Shown here one piece after another: positions 22,234 to 33,700 of a stretch of 64,000 nt of DNA. The stretch comes from Phanerochaete sordida. Its lineage: Eukaryota > Basidiomycota > Agaricomycetes > Polyporales > Phanerochaetaceae. The DNA lies in contig BPQB01000061.1 in the NCBI GenBank assembly GCA_019973155.2, forward strand, positions 62,001 through 126,000. Direction: 5' to 3'. A model generated the notes under the pieces. The model saw only the letters and a list, made by a program, of their open reading frames with translations, was not told where the DNA came from and made no database searches. The stretch's first letter is position 1, and each line of letters opens with the position of its first letter. The position numbers and the translations under genes are program-made.

Positions 22234-23747
22234 CTATCCACTGTCGTCCATCTTGAACCGCTTCCTTGGTCCGTCGGGCCCGAACTGCCCGCCTCCACCA
22301 CCGCCGCCCTGCATACCGTTCTGCATGAACGCTGGGTTGAAGTGTCCCTGCACACCGTTGAAGCCGCCCCGCCCGCCCATTGGCATCACATTGCCCATGC
22401 CGCCTACAAAACAGAAAGAGACGTCCGACAGTGAGTCCACGAGTCACAAGACACAGAGTTCGCTAGAGGCCCGTACCCATTCCGCCCATCATGCCGCCGC
22501 CCCTGTTGCCTCCGAAGCCGCCGCCCATGCCGCCGCGCGGGCCCTGCGGGATCATGCCCCCGCCGCGCCCCGCGAAGCCGCCGCCGCCCATCCCGGCGTT
22601 GGGCAGGCCCATGCCCATGCCCATCCCGCCCATCATGCCCATGCCCATGCCTCCCATGTTGCCCATCATGTTGGACATACCGCCGCGCAGCATGTTGTTG
22701 CCCATCATGCCGCCGCCGCGCATGTTCATGCCCATGCCCATGTTGCCGCCGCCGCCGCCGATGGGCTGGGTGTGGCCCATGCCACCGCGGAAGCCGCCGC
22801 CTCCGCGACCGCCCTGGTTCACTTGGCCCTGGGCACCGCCTGCATGTCGGGTGTCGCGCGGAGGCGGCTCTGCGCGCGGTGTCAGCGAGGAAGGATGCAC
22901 GATTGCCGGAAGCTTACCCTTCGGAAGCGTCCTGAAGGGATTGCCCTGTGCCGAGCTCGTAAAGTTGACGGTCGCCCGTCGGTTCTGGAAGTCGCTGCAT
23001 CGCGCGTCAATACGCTGAAGCGAGACGCATACAGCAACACGTACTTGTTGTCGAACCAGTTCTTCAGGGTTGTGGCATTCTCATGGCCGTGACATTCGAT
23101 ATACGCGATGCTAGGGCCAGGGACGTCAAGAAGCATTCATACGCAACGCATATATGCGGCTCACCCCTTGCTTTTCCCGTTCACCTTGTGCTCGGAGAAG
23201 GTGATGTCCTTATGGTCGAGGTTGATGTTCAGTTTGGCGGCTACTTGGCGCAAATCCTCATCGGTCGTCCACTAAAGAAGAAGGGATACATAGGCCTTGT
23301 CTCAGAACGATGTACACAGGGCGAACTAGACGACAGGATACAGACCCATTGGAGGTCGCCTATGTACAAGGCGTCGAAGGCCGGGTTCCCTGCGCCGCCT
23401 CCTGGCGTGCCCGCGGTCGGTGTGCCATAGGTGCCGTTGGCACCCGCACTCGGCTCTCGCATTGAAGACGGCACCGGCTGCGGCTCTTGTGAGTGCTCCT
23501 TGGTGCCATTTGACGGTTCGCGACGTTCTTCTTCGTTCTCGTCGTCCTCGCGCTGTCGTTTTTCGCCTACAACAGGTGAGTGCGACGCGGCGGCCTCAGC
23601 TTCCTCTTGGACAGGTTCTTCGTACGCGAGCGGCTTGCGGACGGTGTCAGCGCGCGCATATTTCGCGAGAAGCAAACGACGCACCTCGTCGACCTTGGTG
23701 TTGAAGCCGTCGTCCTCGCCATAAATATCGAAATCATCTTCGGGCAT
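22234..23747 (-). CDS. RRM RNA-binding protein with Met/Gly-rich tail (CPSF6-like)
   Basis: Starts at the ATG at 23747 ([16 protein letters not shown]) and ends at the stop at 22234-22236. An acidic N-terminal region is followed by one RRM spread over four exons: [10 protein letters not shown] (RNP2) then [25 protein letters not shown] (RNP1-like), and NRRATVNFT. The start [12 protein letters not shown] and the LQWWTTDEDL pattern resemble the 59/68-kDa subunits of cleavage factor Im (CPSF6/CPSF7), which act in choice of poly(A) site. The C-terminal half is almost only Gly, Met, Arg and Asn, a low-complexity tail likely to phase-separate, ending [10 protein letters not shown]. The RRM is certain; the CPSF6 assignment is an inference from a short stretch. 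Confidence 0.85.
22500..22850 (-). repeat. Met/Gly-rich low-complexity coding repeat
   Basis: Short tandem units based on GCCCAT (minus strand ATGGGC, Met-Gly) and GCCGCC encode runs such as [16 protein letters not shown] in the RRM protein. The repeat is in frame and confined to the coding exon. Confidence 0.8.
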
Positions 23748-24409
23748 TTTTGCGTGTACTCAGCACAGAGGGGGGTGTGGACAGCTGATTAAAACTGTGT
23801 TTGTTTCTGGAATACGTGACAGGATGTGGGTATCGACGGGACAGGGCAGCGCGATGCAACAGGAATTGAGTATGTCAGAATACGTCTGTAACCATGAGAG
23901 GATCCCAGCAGCGACACAGCAAGCAATGGACTCTTACATGCAAGTATGGATACAGGAGGAGTCGAGAGCAAGGAAACGCCTGCTACCCGCGATGCTCTAC
24001 CGGCCACAGAAAATCGGAGTACAAGGAACCTGTGTGTCCTGGTTGAGCGAGTTGGGTCGGAGTCGTGAAGTAGAGAGCAAGACTGACGTCGGAAAGGTTG
24101 AAGAGGTCGAAAGCGAGTCGAGCAGCGAGGGGAGTGTTGACGAGTGGTTGGCGAGGAGCGAGAGTCCGCGACGTCGCTGAGCCGAGCACCGACACTCATT
24201 TGTTTGCCTATGTTTTGGCTCTTTGTCTTTAAGCGCCCTCGGTGCATGTTCCCCAAGGTTCCGCTCCCAAGTTCCAAGCCATGTCACCATTACAGCTGAG
24301 GGAAAATTACATATAATTGTACGTTATACACTCGTGGTAGCTAAGGTGCGCCACGAAATAGTCTGCACATGGCCCTGGGTATAGTACGCCTCCGTGTGGG
24401 AACAAACAT
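23748..24409. other. Intergenic upstream of the RRM gene
   Basis: About 660 bp. Two overlapping open frames of 100-160 codons on opposite strands fill part of it, but neither starts with a well-placed ATG or shows a motif. Probably the RRM promoter and the 3' UTR of the dehydrogenase gene. Confidence 0.5.
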
Positions 24410-26663
24410 TTACAGTCGCGCGTTCTTCGGCATTTTAGCGATTGCCTGACGGACGCCCAGGTCGCCCAGCACATCCTCCGCACCACCCAATAGTGAGTCG
24501 AAGGTGACTGTGCGGTAGTACTGCATGATATGAGCACACGGTATCGCGATGGGTCAGGAGAAGCACTCACGTGCTCGACGAAGCGTCCCATGCCGGTCTT
24601 CGTGATGCCACGGCCACCAAAGATTTGTACGGCATCGCGCGCAGTATCCTGAGCGCAGCGCGTGGAATACATCTTGAGTAAGCCAATGGGTCTGCGGGAG
24701 AGACGATCAGCTGGCTCATCCTCGAACGCAGGGACAAAACTGCATACCCTGCAAGCTTCGACGCCTGCTCCTTATATGACATGTTGTTCATCTGGTAGGT
24801 GATGTTTTCGAGCCAACTCTGCACGCTCTCAGCGCGAGCAATCATATTCGCCAACTTCGCGCGAATGACGGCTTGCGAGTTGAGAGGCTTGCCAAACGCC
24901 TTGCGTTGAGATGTCCACCTGCGGACAGACAGAGGTGTCAGCATTGTATGCGCTGCGTTATGCGTGGGCACGCACTTCAAGCACTCCTCGATGATCGTGC
25001 GCTGAGCCCGAGCGGAGCTACAGCACATGACCCATCGCTCGTGGTTGAAGTTGCTGAGGATGACGAAGATTCCTCCGCCCTCTGGTCCGAGCGTGTTCTC
25101 TACTGGCACCTTAACGTTCTCGAACTAAAATCCGATAAGAGCTCCGCTAGAGCAAGAAAGGGGCTACGGAACCTACCGTAATGTAGGCGGTACCAGCAGT
25201 TGAGGAATACGAGGTCTTAATCGGCTTGGTCTCGACGCCCTCTCCACGCTCGACGAGGATACAGGTGAAGCCGTCCTCGGTCTTGCAGCCGACGGTGAAG
25301 CTATGAAATGACGTCAGGTGACATAGAGCAGCATATCACAGATGGTACGCACTAATCTGAGAATCTGCAATAGGGAGTCAGCGCCATTCCGTGGATCAAT
25401 CAGGCACACTCACACTCCGTTGGTGATCCACTTCTTCGTGCCGTTGATTATCCAGTGCTTGCCGTCCTCGGTCTTCGTCGCGGTAGTCTTAAGACCCTGA
25501 ACATCGCTTCCCGCAAATGCCTCGGAGATGGCCAGTGAAATGAACTTCTTTCCGGACAGCACTTCGTCCGAGACGCGCTTGCGTAGCTCAGGGTTCGCGA
25601 AGTTGTGCACCGGGGGAAGTCCGATGACTGCACCGGAGTTGAGACCATCGCCATAGCCCCGAGCACTCACGCGAGCGAGCTCTTGGGTAACGATGAGCTG
25701 GAAAGAAGGCAATTGAGAACAGGGCTGTCATGTCGTTTTCACGATTACTGACCTCGTGGAAGTAGTCGTACTGTGCACGCATGTCAACGAGATGAGTTAA
25801 AACCAAGAGAATGCATCACATACCTCCTCCGGCGAGACAATGCCATTCATGAGAGTCTTGCCCTTGAGATGCTTGCCAGGGCCCATACGCATAGCGTGAA
25901 TGTTCAAGGCACTACGGGAAGATGGTAAGTCAGCGTCTCTATAGAAAGCGAATGCAGACATACGCCATCTTATCAATGACCTCAAGACTTGGCCGCTTCC
26001 CGTCCTCCTCGTGCAGCTGAGCATCAGGGTAGACTACTTCGTCCACGAACTGGCGCATAGCCTCTTGGAGCTTCTTATGGCTCTGTGGGACGAGATGTGA
26101 GCCAAAACAAACCAGTTCGAAATGACGAGTGATATTCACCTCCTTGAAGTATGGGCTATGGTAGCCATCGGTGAGCCATGTCGGCTCAGCGTACGGAACC
26201 TTGCTCAAGGCACCCGCAACCCGCGCTACGACCACACTCTCCTCGCCCTTGACAGTGCCGATCTGCAGGCGCGCATACTGCGGCCTTTGGAGAACCTCGT
26301 GTCTGTGCAGAGCGTAGAATGCCTCTGTGGCGTCCTGGCCGGCTGGGGAATGTTCAGGCTCGGCACGGACAGCACAGAGGAGACGAGTACACACGTATGT
26401 CCTCGTCCAGGAAAACCGAGACACCACCTGGGTGCATGCCCTTGAATTTCGTGACATCGTATACTTTTCCGTCTATAATAATCCACTGGAGATATCTGGG
26501 TCAGAGGGGGAAAACGTCAGACGTGGCAGAGCGTGACATACGAGGTCGTCTGCGGTGTTGTGCTGTGGTCGAGCTGTCAGCGCACTCTCGCCAGCAGATG
26601 CGTCGTCGTGCACACCTTCGCGACCTCCTCCTTGGTGTACTCCTTGAGCTGCTTTGTGGCCAT
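24410..26663 (-). CDS. Cytochrome b5 / acyl-CoA dehydrogenase fusion
   Basis: Starts at the ATG at 26663 (MATKQLKEYTKEEVAK) and ends at the TAA at 24410-24412 (IAKMPKNARL). The N-terminal 90 residues form a cytochrome b5 domain with both haem-ligand regions: KFKGMHPGG and YALHRHEVL. It needs a 21-nt exon (26542-26562). After a linker comes a complete acyl-CoA dehydrogenase: TQELARVSARGYGDGL, KKFISLAISEAFAGSDVQGL (FAD/substrate motif), DGKHWIINGTKKWITNG, FENVKVPVENTLGPEGGG, and RDAVQIFGGRGITKTG. The b5 domain could pass electrons to or from the flavin, so this may oxidise or desaturate an acyl chain outside the usual ETF route; that is an inference. At least twelve exons. Confidence 0.96.
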
Positions 26664-27023
26664 GGCTGGGGGCTGCTAGTGGTGGTTCAGGGACCGAGGC
26701 GAGGTGAGGAATATCCGTTCAGCCATTGGTGAACGGCTCGAGGGCGTTTTAAGCAGGTTGGACCCGTTATCACATGTGCCCGTACGCGACATCATCGCCA
26801 GCGCATGTGATATCATCGATCACTCTCCCCGTGCCCAATAAGGCTGCTGTAGTTGTCGTGCCCGGCGCAGCCTCTCCGCCGACAGACACCGCATGCTGCC
26901 TTGCACTCTCTCCTACAAATAATGTGCGAAGTCTCAGGGACATAGCATGCTGTATTTCGGCGCAAGGAATCCTACACAGCGACGCAAAGCCCACTCCGGT
27001 CCCAAGTACTCCCAGGCCTTCCT
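26664..27023. other. Intergenic upstream of the dehydrogenase fusion
   Basis: About 360 bp; upstream region of the dehydrogenase gene and 3' end of the next leftward gene. Nothing recognised. Confidence 0.5.
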
Positions 27024-29210
27024 TTACTCGTCTGAGCCGTCGTCATCCGCAAACAGGGTCGGTCCGACAATTACCTTCACCGGCGTCGGCTCAGCGATAC
27101 AGCTCTCCGCCTCGATCGCTGTGCCTTGCGCCGGAGCTTCGTGCCCGAGGGTGTTGGCGATATTGCTTGTCTGCTCTGGCGCAGGTTCTGCGCAGGGCGG
27201 AGCGGCTGGCTCATGCGCAGCTCCATGAGGCGGGTTAGCCGGTTCTTGACGATGCGCGACGACGAGCTGCTGGAGCGAGAAGGCAGGAGAGGGATCAACA
27301 CGGGCTGGTGCAGAGACTATAGGACTTGGACTCTGAAGGTGCGGTTCGACGATCACAGCGGAAGGAGGGACGGGACTGTCGAGCAAAATATAATTGGCTA
27401 GGAGGGTGTCCAACGAGCTGTCTTCTCTATCAACAGCTACGTCGGTCGCAGACTTGTTGTTGATATCTGGATCCTCGGATGGCGCCCGGGGTAGATAAGC
27501 CAGGTCATAGGCAAAGCTTGTCTCTAGCAGTGGCGCCTTCAGAGTTCGAGTCAGAACTTCCACGACCGAAGCAGCAGCTATAGCGTCGTCTTCTGGCAGA
27601 ACCTGACCAGGTGAAGAGGGAATAAGGACGTTGTTCCGCGCCAGATCAGAGTTGGCAGGTTTATGTGGGGAATTCAGACCAAGACGAGCTCGGATAGCCA
27701 GTAGAGGATCAGCATCTCCAAACAGGCGACCAGAAAGGACGTCGCCCAATGTCTCTTCGTCCACCGAGTGGTCGGATATGTGATATGGTAGGACAGAACT
27801 GTCTCCGGAAGAGTCGAGTTTGGATGTGTTTTGCGCTTCCCAATCCCAGAATACTGTTTCTGGAGAGAGATGTTCGAGCGAACGGCGCAGGCGAAGAGAG
27901 TGCTCTACGGAAGAGGAGGTTTCGGAGCGAGACATCTGGACGGGCGAGAAGGAGGTTTGTTCGTACACATCGATACAAGATCCTCCGGCGGGAATGGCAG
28001 AGTCGTGAAGGGAAGCACCAAGAGTCGGTTGGTGCCATGCAAGCGATTGGTCGCTTGCCGAAGCTGCTGAGTCACTTGATGGATTCTCGTAGCAAGGAAT
28101 GTCGTAGCTGGGGATAGAGGATCTAGGAAGCGAACTCGAGGACGTGGATGAGCGACCATGAGAGTACAAGCTGGGTTGTGTAAGACAGTGTTGGTTCTCG
28201 AGTCGTTCCGCAAATCCGGAGTCGTCGCGAGCGTTAGCTGACATATTTTCGTCGTCGTCGTCGAATGTCATTGCTTCAAACTCGTCCTCTTCCCATTCTA
28301 GTTCCATGAGATAATATGCGGCCACTCAGTGAGCAGACCTTGCTTACCCTCGTCTCGATTCTGCATATCGCCAATTCTGGCCATAGAAGCAGGTGGTCTT
28401 GAGGCAGTACCGGCGTCGTCTTCAATACCACTCGAAGAAGGCTTTGAACTGTAGCGCGGAGAGCAAGAACGTGACGCGGAATATCCATCTGACGTTGCAG
28501 CGAAAGCCTGTATGGGTCATCTCGCCGTGAGTGACACCGTGAAGAGAATAGCAAAATACATGTGAGCATACTCGGTGAGACGAAGTAGCGTTTTCGTCAC
28601 TAGACATTAAATCAGGTGAGCTCTCCCGCCGCATCTCTTCCTGTCTGGGCATAGAGCCTATCCGTGATAAACCGGCAAAATCAGGCTGGTCGAGCAAACG
28701 AGCGATAGCTGCTCTCGTGGATATCGCTGGACAAGATGCATAAGACTCAGATAGAAAGGCAACCATTGCGACTCACGTTCGGACGAGTCCAGTTCCATGA
28801 GTAAGGAAGACCGGCGGCTGTGAGTACCGCTTGACTGATAATTCGATCTTCTTCTCTTCCTCGGTGGTGAGCTTCGAAGGTGACTATATGCGGGCGAATC
28901 GAAGCGTGTACTTGTTGACAAATTCCCCGTGGTATCTTCCAAAGACTTGCGCGCGTGAGCAAGGGTGATGCAGCCTGAAGGACCTAGATCGCGGGAACGG
29001 GACAATCGATCTGGTGCGAGCGTTTTCCCCAGTCCCTTGCCGAGAATTGCGAGCCGCTGTCTGTCAAAGTGGTTCTTCTCCAATCTCCCATCCGCATCTC
29101 TAGCGCGAGCTTTTGCGGCGTTCCTAAGAGTCTAGCTCCTCATGGCGCTGGAAGATGCAAGCCAGGCAAAGGACAGACCTTCGCCCGCCCATATAATTAG
29201 CACCCGGCAT
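27024..29210 (-). CDS. Conserved-looking unknown protein, mostly disordered
   Basis: The start at 29210 lies on a tiny first exon (MPGANYMGGR) that splices to RNAAKARARDADGRLE and RQRLAILGKGLGKT. This N-terminal block looks ordered and conserved, and I believe related basidiomycete proteins share it. Downstream exons carry RKRRRSNYQSSG, a possible nuclear signal, and DQPDFAGLSRIGSMP. A hydrophobic stretch near 28530-28560 could be an intron remnant or a membrane segment. A long last exon (to the TAA at 27024-27026) is acidic and Ser/Pro-rich (DDDDENMSAN, SSPGQVLPEDDAIAAASVVE) and ends DDDGSDE. No domain is recognised. Exon boundaries in the middle (28330-28800) are uncertain. Confidence 0.7.
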
Positions 29211-29532
29211 CTACTCGGGCTGAAATGAGCTTCATATACGTTTGTTGCTCCGTTTGACCTACCGCTGACTTTGGAAGCCTGCGCGGCGCGGCGGCCGTTT
29301 GGCAGGGCGGTTGAGCGGGAAGGGGTGGTCGCAGTCGAGATCCAAGTTAGCGTGCAAGCGTCTATCGTGCTTCCATGATCGGAGATCGACGACCCTCAAG
29401 CGTCTAGGCGTGTCCACCAGCCTGACCCCACAACGCTCTGCTTCGACCATTGCCACGACGCCAACGCGCCAGCCCCCCTCAGCCTCTCGTGCGGACGTCC
29501 ACGACGCCGCTCCGACTCCCCCTGCATACGAA
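29211..29532. promoter_or_regulatory. Divergent promoter region
   Basis: About 320 bp between the leftward unknown gene and the rightward DENN gene. The frame of the DENN gene stays open through most of it but has no ATG before 29533, so a 5' extension through another exon is possible. No TATA box seen. Confidence 0.45.
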
Positions 29533-31790
29533 ATGGCTGAGGAAGAGGACATCGGACTGTACAACCTCGCACGGAGGTCCGACTCCAGCACCGAGACACA
29601 CAGGAAGCGCAACCCGCGCCGCCCCTCCATCGTCACCGTCGTGCACGGCGAGGAGAGGACACCGATCAAGTCCCCCTCGAATCCTAGCCTTGTCCCGCCG
29701 TCTCCGAAAGTCAACACACGTAAACTGTCGCGGTCGAACACGCTGCCGAAGCTGTCGCGTGCAGACTCCTCCGGAGGCTCGACGGGGGAAGACTTCCAGA
29801 ACCTCGCGATGCAGCCGTCCAAGGTCCAAGAACTTCGGAGGTGGATTCTGTCTCTTGCAATTGGTGCGCGCCCCTTTCTATCGTGACCGAGCAGCTCCCA
29901 GTATTTACGCGATCATTCAGTGGACTTTGATTTAGACTATGGTCCTAAGATCACTAGTGTCTATCCGTCACTTGAGCTCACCGACGCTGAGACCACGAAT
30001 CTGTTAGTCCTCTCGAATAATTAAACGGACTGCTGCTCATCCGATATCCACAGTGCATTCGCGTCCTTCCCGGATTCTCCACAGACCGCTTCGGGGTCAT
30101 ACATACACTCCTTCAGAATACGACTTCCACAATCACTGGCCCACTCGCAGAACGTCAGAGACCATTCAGCACAGGACGGATTTGTCTACGGTTTCTCTCA
30201 TTTTACCCAGAGACGCGATTCTACATCCAAGCGAGGGTACCAACAGGTGCGTCCGGGGTACATCACTAATGCTTCCATGTACTCACCTAGCTGCACAGAG
30301 ATCACTGGTGATTCTGTCGCAGCACCCATACCCATCGCTATTCTACACGATACTCTCTTACTTGGGACAATCATTCCTTGTACACGGCGCACCCATGCTA
30401 GAAGTAGCATGTCATAACATCGCAAACTGGTGAGGCTGACGTCGGCACTTTGTCCGCTCGCTCACTCTTCGACGAAAAGGAAGGTCTGATCCACATCCGG
30501 GCTCCATCGTAGAGCTAGGTTTCCTTGGATATGTGTTTACGGCCGAGCTGCCCACTTCTCCGGACGCCCAGCAGTCGAGTAACGCTGCTCGCGCCGTGGA
30601 GAAATACGACCCAGACTCCCATGTAAGCTTCATCCCTGCCCTCAAACAGTACACGTCCTCACTTCGAGCAGATATTGGTGTCCCTGTCTCCTCAGGACCC
30701 TCCTATCATAGACGCGTTTGAAGCAAGCATATCGCATATCTGGTCGATCTGGGAATGTCTATTGCTTGGCGAGCCTATCTTGGTCTACGGGCCCTCGGCG
30801 GCCGTCACCAGCCAGATCGTATGGTGGCTGCGAGACCTGCTACGACCTGTGAGTTATCAGCCTACAACCGGCAAGGGACGCTAGGCTAACGGTGTTCGAG
30901 ATCCCATTGGGAGGGGACTTCCGACCGTTCTTCACTATCCACGATGTAGACCACGGAAGCCTGGTGAACCCAAAGCCGCCCCAGTCGGGGCTCTTACTGG
31001 GTGTCACAAACCCATTCTTTGAGAAGACGTGTAACCATTGGCCGCATATACTCAGTCTGAGTGCATCCAGCAGGTAAGCACCGCTGCCCATTCCGCACGA
31101 TTGTCTCTCATGCGTCAATCTTAGCAAGGGGAAGTCATCAGCAAGACAATCGTTCGAACTTAGCGTTGGCCCTGCACCAGGATGGACTACGAAGACGCAC
31201 AAGCGCTATATTTCGAAGGATAAAGCGTTGCTGAAGAGACTAGAAGATGCGGCTTACGGGGATGAGCATGCTAGTCAGTGCTGTGATATCACGTACTCCA
31301 TCTTTGACTGACCCGTACTTCAGGGCTAGAGGCATCTGAAGCCCTCCGCCAACATCTCACGTCTCGAACCATGGCTTTCCTCGTGCCGCTCCAGCGCTAT
31401 CTCAACACACTCATACCGACCTTCGCGGACAGAACAGCGCCCTCAACACCTAATCTGTCGACAACGAACTTCGCCTCCACTACGCCGCGGTCTGCGATAC
31501 CGAGCAACGTCAAGAGCGCGTTCAATCAGCTCACCGTTGCTGTGACACCATCAACGGCGGCACCGCTGCGCTTGAAGCCCTTCAGCGAAGCGGCGTTCCT
31601 TGCGTCGCTCAAAGCGAATGGGTCGCCGCTTCCCTTCAAGAGCGGTGCAAAGCGGAAAGAGTTCTACGAACGGTGGCTTAGGACGCGGTCGTTTGGGCTT
31701 TGGCTCACATCGCAGGAGGAGGTCGTTGACAAAGTCCTGGCGACCCCGTTCCCCAGCGGGGTGTCTGGCAGGAGCTCGGCGGGCTCGTAG
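29533..31790 (+). CDS. DENN-domain protein of the DENND6 type
   Basis: DENN proteins are Rab GTPase exchange factors; DENND6 family members act on Rab14 in animals. The start taken is the first in-frame ATG at 29533 (MAEEEDIGLYNLARR); the stop is the TAG at 31788-31790. After a Ser-rich lead come blocks characteristic of DENND6: VDFDLDYGPKITSVYP, LTDAETTNLAFASFPDS, RRDSTSKRGYQQRSLVILS (as in other DENND6 proteins), HGAPMLEVACHNIANW, the central ISHIWSIWECLLLGEPILVY, GDFRPFFTIHD, and LLLGVTNPFFEKTCNHWPHI. A C-terminal helical part follows (ALRQHLTSRTMAFLVPLQRY). About eight exons. It probably acts at endosomal or Golgi membranes. Confidence 0.92.
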
Positions 31791-32088
31791 GCTTCTTGCA
31801 CGGTCTCTTCAGACTAGCATAGCCTGTACACTTGTTTATTGCACACTATACCATGGATGATACCTGCCTGGCAATGCCCGCTGGTACATGCTGAGGGAAC
31901 AATGAGGACGATACTTGCGCATTTGAACCCTAACCCCAGCATAGCATTCGCCATCTCGGCGCCATACCGCGGCGTCACGCCTATCCGGGGTTCGGAAGGC
32001 AGAAGCCATCGCAAAGCGCAAGCACCACGGCATCCACACTCGCCTCATCTCTTCTCTCTTCTTCGTCGCCCATACCCCCACGAGCATC
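31791..32088. other. Short intergenic region before MIM1
   Basis: About 300 bp. The last 60 bases before the MIM1 start are rich in CT (CTTCTCTCTTCTTCGTC), a typical fungal leader. Nothing else seen. Confidence 0.5.
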
Positions 32089-33129
32089 ATGTCAGACCCG
32101 CTGAACCCAAGCGAAGAAGACCTCCTTCAGGTGCGTGCTCGCGTAGCCAGCAGCACGTCCCGCCGTTGACGCAGCACACGCAGTCGGCGCTGTCCGACGC
32201 TTTCTCCCCAGCAGCGGTGCCGCGGGTGTCCGCGCAGCCGCCAGCGACGCAGGACGCCCCCGCACCGGCGCCCAAAGCCCCCGCCGCTGCGCCAACCGAG
32301 CCCGCAGCAGCGCCGCCGGCCGAAGACTGGCGCGCCGAGTACGACGAGCACCTCGCTGAATGGCGCGCGCAGAACGCCGAGCAGCGCGCGAAGGCGGAGG
32401 CGACGCGCGCACACTGGGAGCAGGTGCGCGCGCAGGAGGAACGCGAGGGCCGTGCGCCCGCGCGCCTCAGCGAGAGCGTCGCGAGCACGAGCGGGTGGGA
32501 GAGCGTCCGCGCTGCGACCGAGGGCGCCGCGAGCCCGTCGCCCGCGGACGCGCGCGACCTCACGACGGGCGAGGCGCAGGGACACAGGCAGGCGGTGAGT
32601 GCTTGTATGCTCTTCGTGCGGACGCCCGAACTGTGCTCACCCGCCGCGACCGCCGCAGGCGTCCGCGAGCTCGCCCGCGTCAGGCAATGAGGGAGGCCGT
32701 GCGGGCAGCGAGCCGGAGTCGTCGCGCCACGAAAAGTGGGAGGAGGTGCCGTCGGAGCTCACGTCGTCGTACCCGTCGCTGACGTTCCCGTCCGACCCCC
32801 ACTCGCCCGTGTCGCCGCACCACCCCCGGCACCTGCACGGCGAGCACGCGCGCGAGCCGCACGGCCACCACCACCCGCACCACCACCACGAGCCCACGCG
32901 GCACACCGCGACGGCGGCGATCTTCGACAGCAAGCTCTCGACGAAGACGCGTGCGCTCGCGCTGCTGTCTAGCATCGGCATCAACCTCCTGCTGCCGTTC
33001 GTCAACGGCGTCATGCTCGGCTTCGGAGAGATATTCGCCAAAGAGCTCTTGTTCGGATGGTTCGGGTGGAAACTGCCCGTAACGAGCGTCGGCGTCCGCG
33101 CGCGCACGGCGTTCAACGCACGGAAATAA
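32089..33129 (+). CDS. MIM1: Mim1/Tom13-type mitochondrial outer-membrane insertase subunit
   Basis: Starts at the ATG at 32089 (MSDPLNPSEEDLLQ), with introns after that exon and near 32594-32657, and ends at the TAA at 33127-33129. The diagnostic part is at the C-terminus: LLSSIGINLLLPFVNGVML followed by GFGEIFAKELLFGWFGWK, the single membrane helix and GxGE motif of fungal Mim1 (PF08219). Mim1 forms the MIM complex that inserts alpha-helical proteins into the mitochondrial outer membrane. The protein is much longer than yeast Mim1 (113 residues): an Ala/Pro/Glu-rich N-terminal region of about 200 residues and a His-rich run precede the helix. It has an acidic-aromatic repeat-like stretch (EDWRAEYDEHLAEWRAQ) that may form a helix. 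The family call rests on the last 50 residues. Confidence 0.85.
32818..32905 (+). repeat. His-rich coding tract in MIM1
   Basis: CAC-rich DNA encodes 14 histidines in 29 residues (including HGHHHPHHHHEP) just before the membrane segment of the Mim1 homologue. It is in frame with the rest of the exon. Confidence 0.85.
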
Positions 33130-33700
33130 TTCCTCGGCTACCCTGACCCTGTCTATGCTAGAACAGGTGAAAATTCACCCGGATACTCGTGGAGGCTATG
33201 CGGTGTTTCCTTGGATCTAGAATGCACTGTAATGTATGTGGTGACAGCCATTGTCCGCGAACACTTTTCTTGTTGACTTTTCCGTGAGCGCTGCTACATT
33301 CGGAGAGAAAAGGTACAGATGGGCGCGTTCGAAGGAGTCGGGCCAATGATACAACCACAGCTCGGACGCTACACGCTCACTGCCATTCTCGAGGATATGG
33401 CTGCGATAAATCGAGGCAGTCGTACGCAGCATGACGCGTCCGATGGTGCTTGCGCTCCCGCAGCGTCGTCAAGGTCGCATCAAATCGCCGCTCGATGTGG
33501 CCATGACGCACGGTCCACCTCTTCACGTTCCCTTTACGACAACAGCCCGCCGTCGTCGCCTGGTGCTCAAATGGCGCGGGTGACGACACCGGTGACATCG
33601 GCCTCCGCCTCTCGCGGTATATAAGGCTCGGCTCTCTCGCCTCTAGAGCAGCAGACTCTTCACCTCAGCCCCCATCCAACCCAGCTTCACTTCACAAACC
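33130..33700 (+). promoter_or_regulatory. Intergenic region with TATA box of the Tudor-domain gene
   Basis: About 570 bp. A strong TATATAA at 33618-33624 lies about 80 bp before the ATG at 33701, and the leader is CT-rich. No gene is recognised in the rest. Confidence 0.65.

Noticed and set aside
23789..24277. Two overlapping open frames on opposite strands upstream of the RRM gene
   Set aside because: Neither has a good start codon, motif, or third-position bias; more likely promoter sequence.
32087..32585. Leftward open frames inside MIM1
   Set aside because: Shadow frames in GC-rich coding DNA; the plus-strand frame carries the Mim1 signature.
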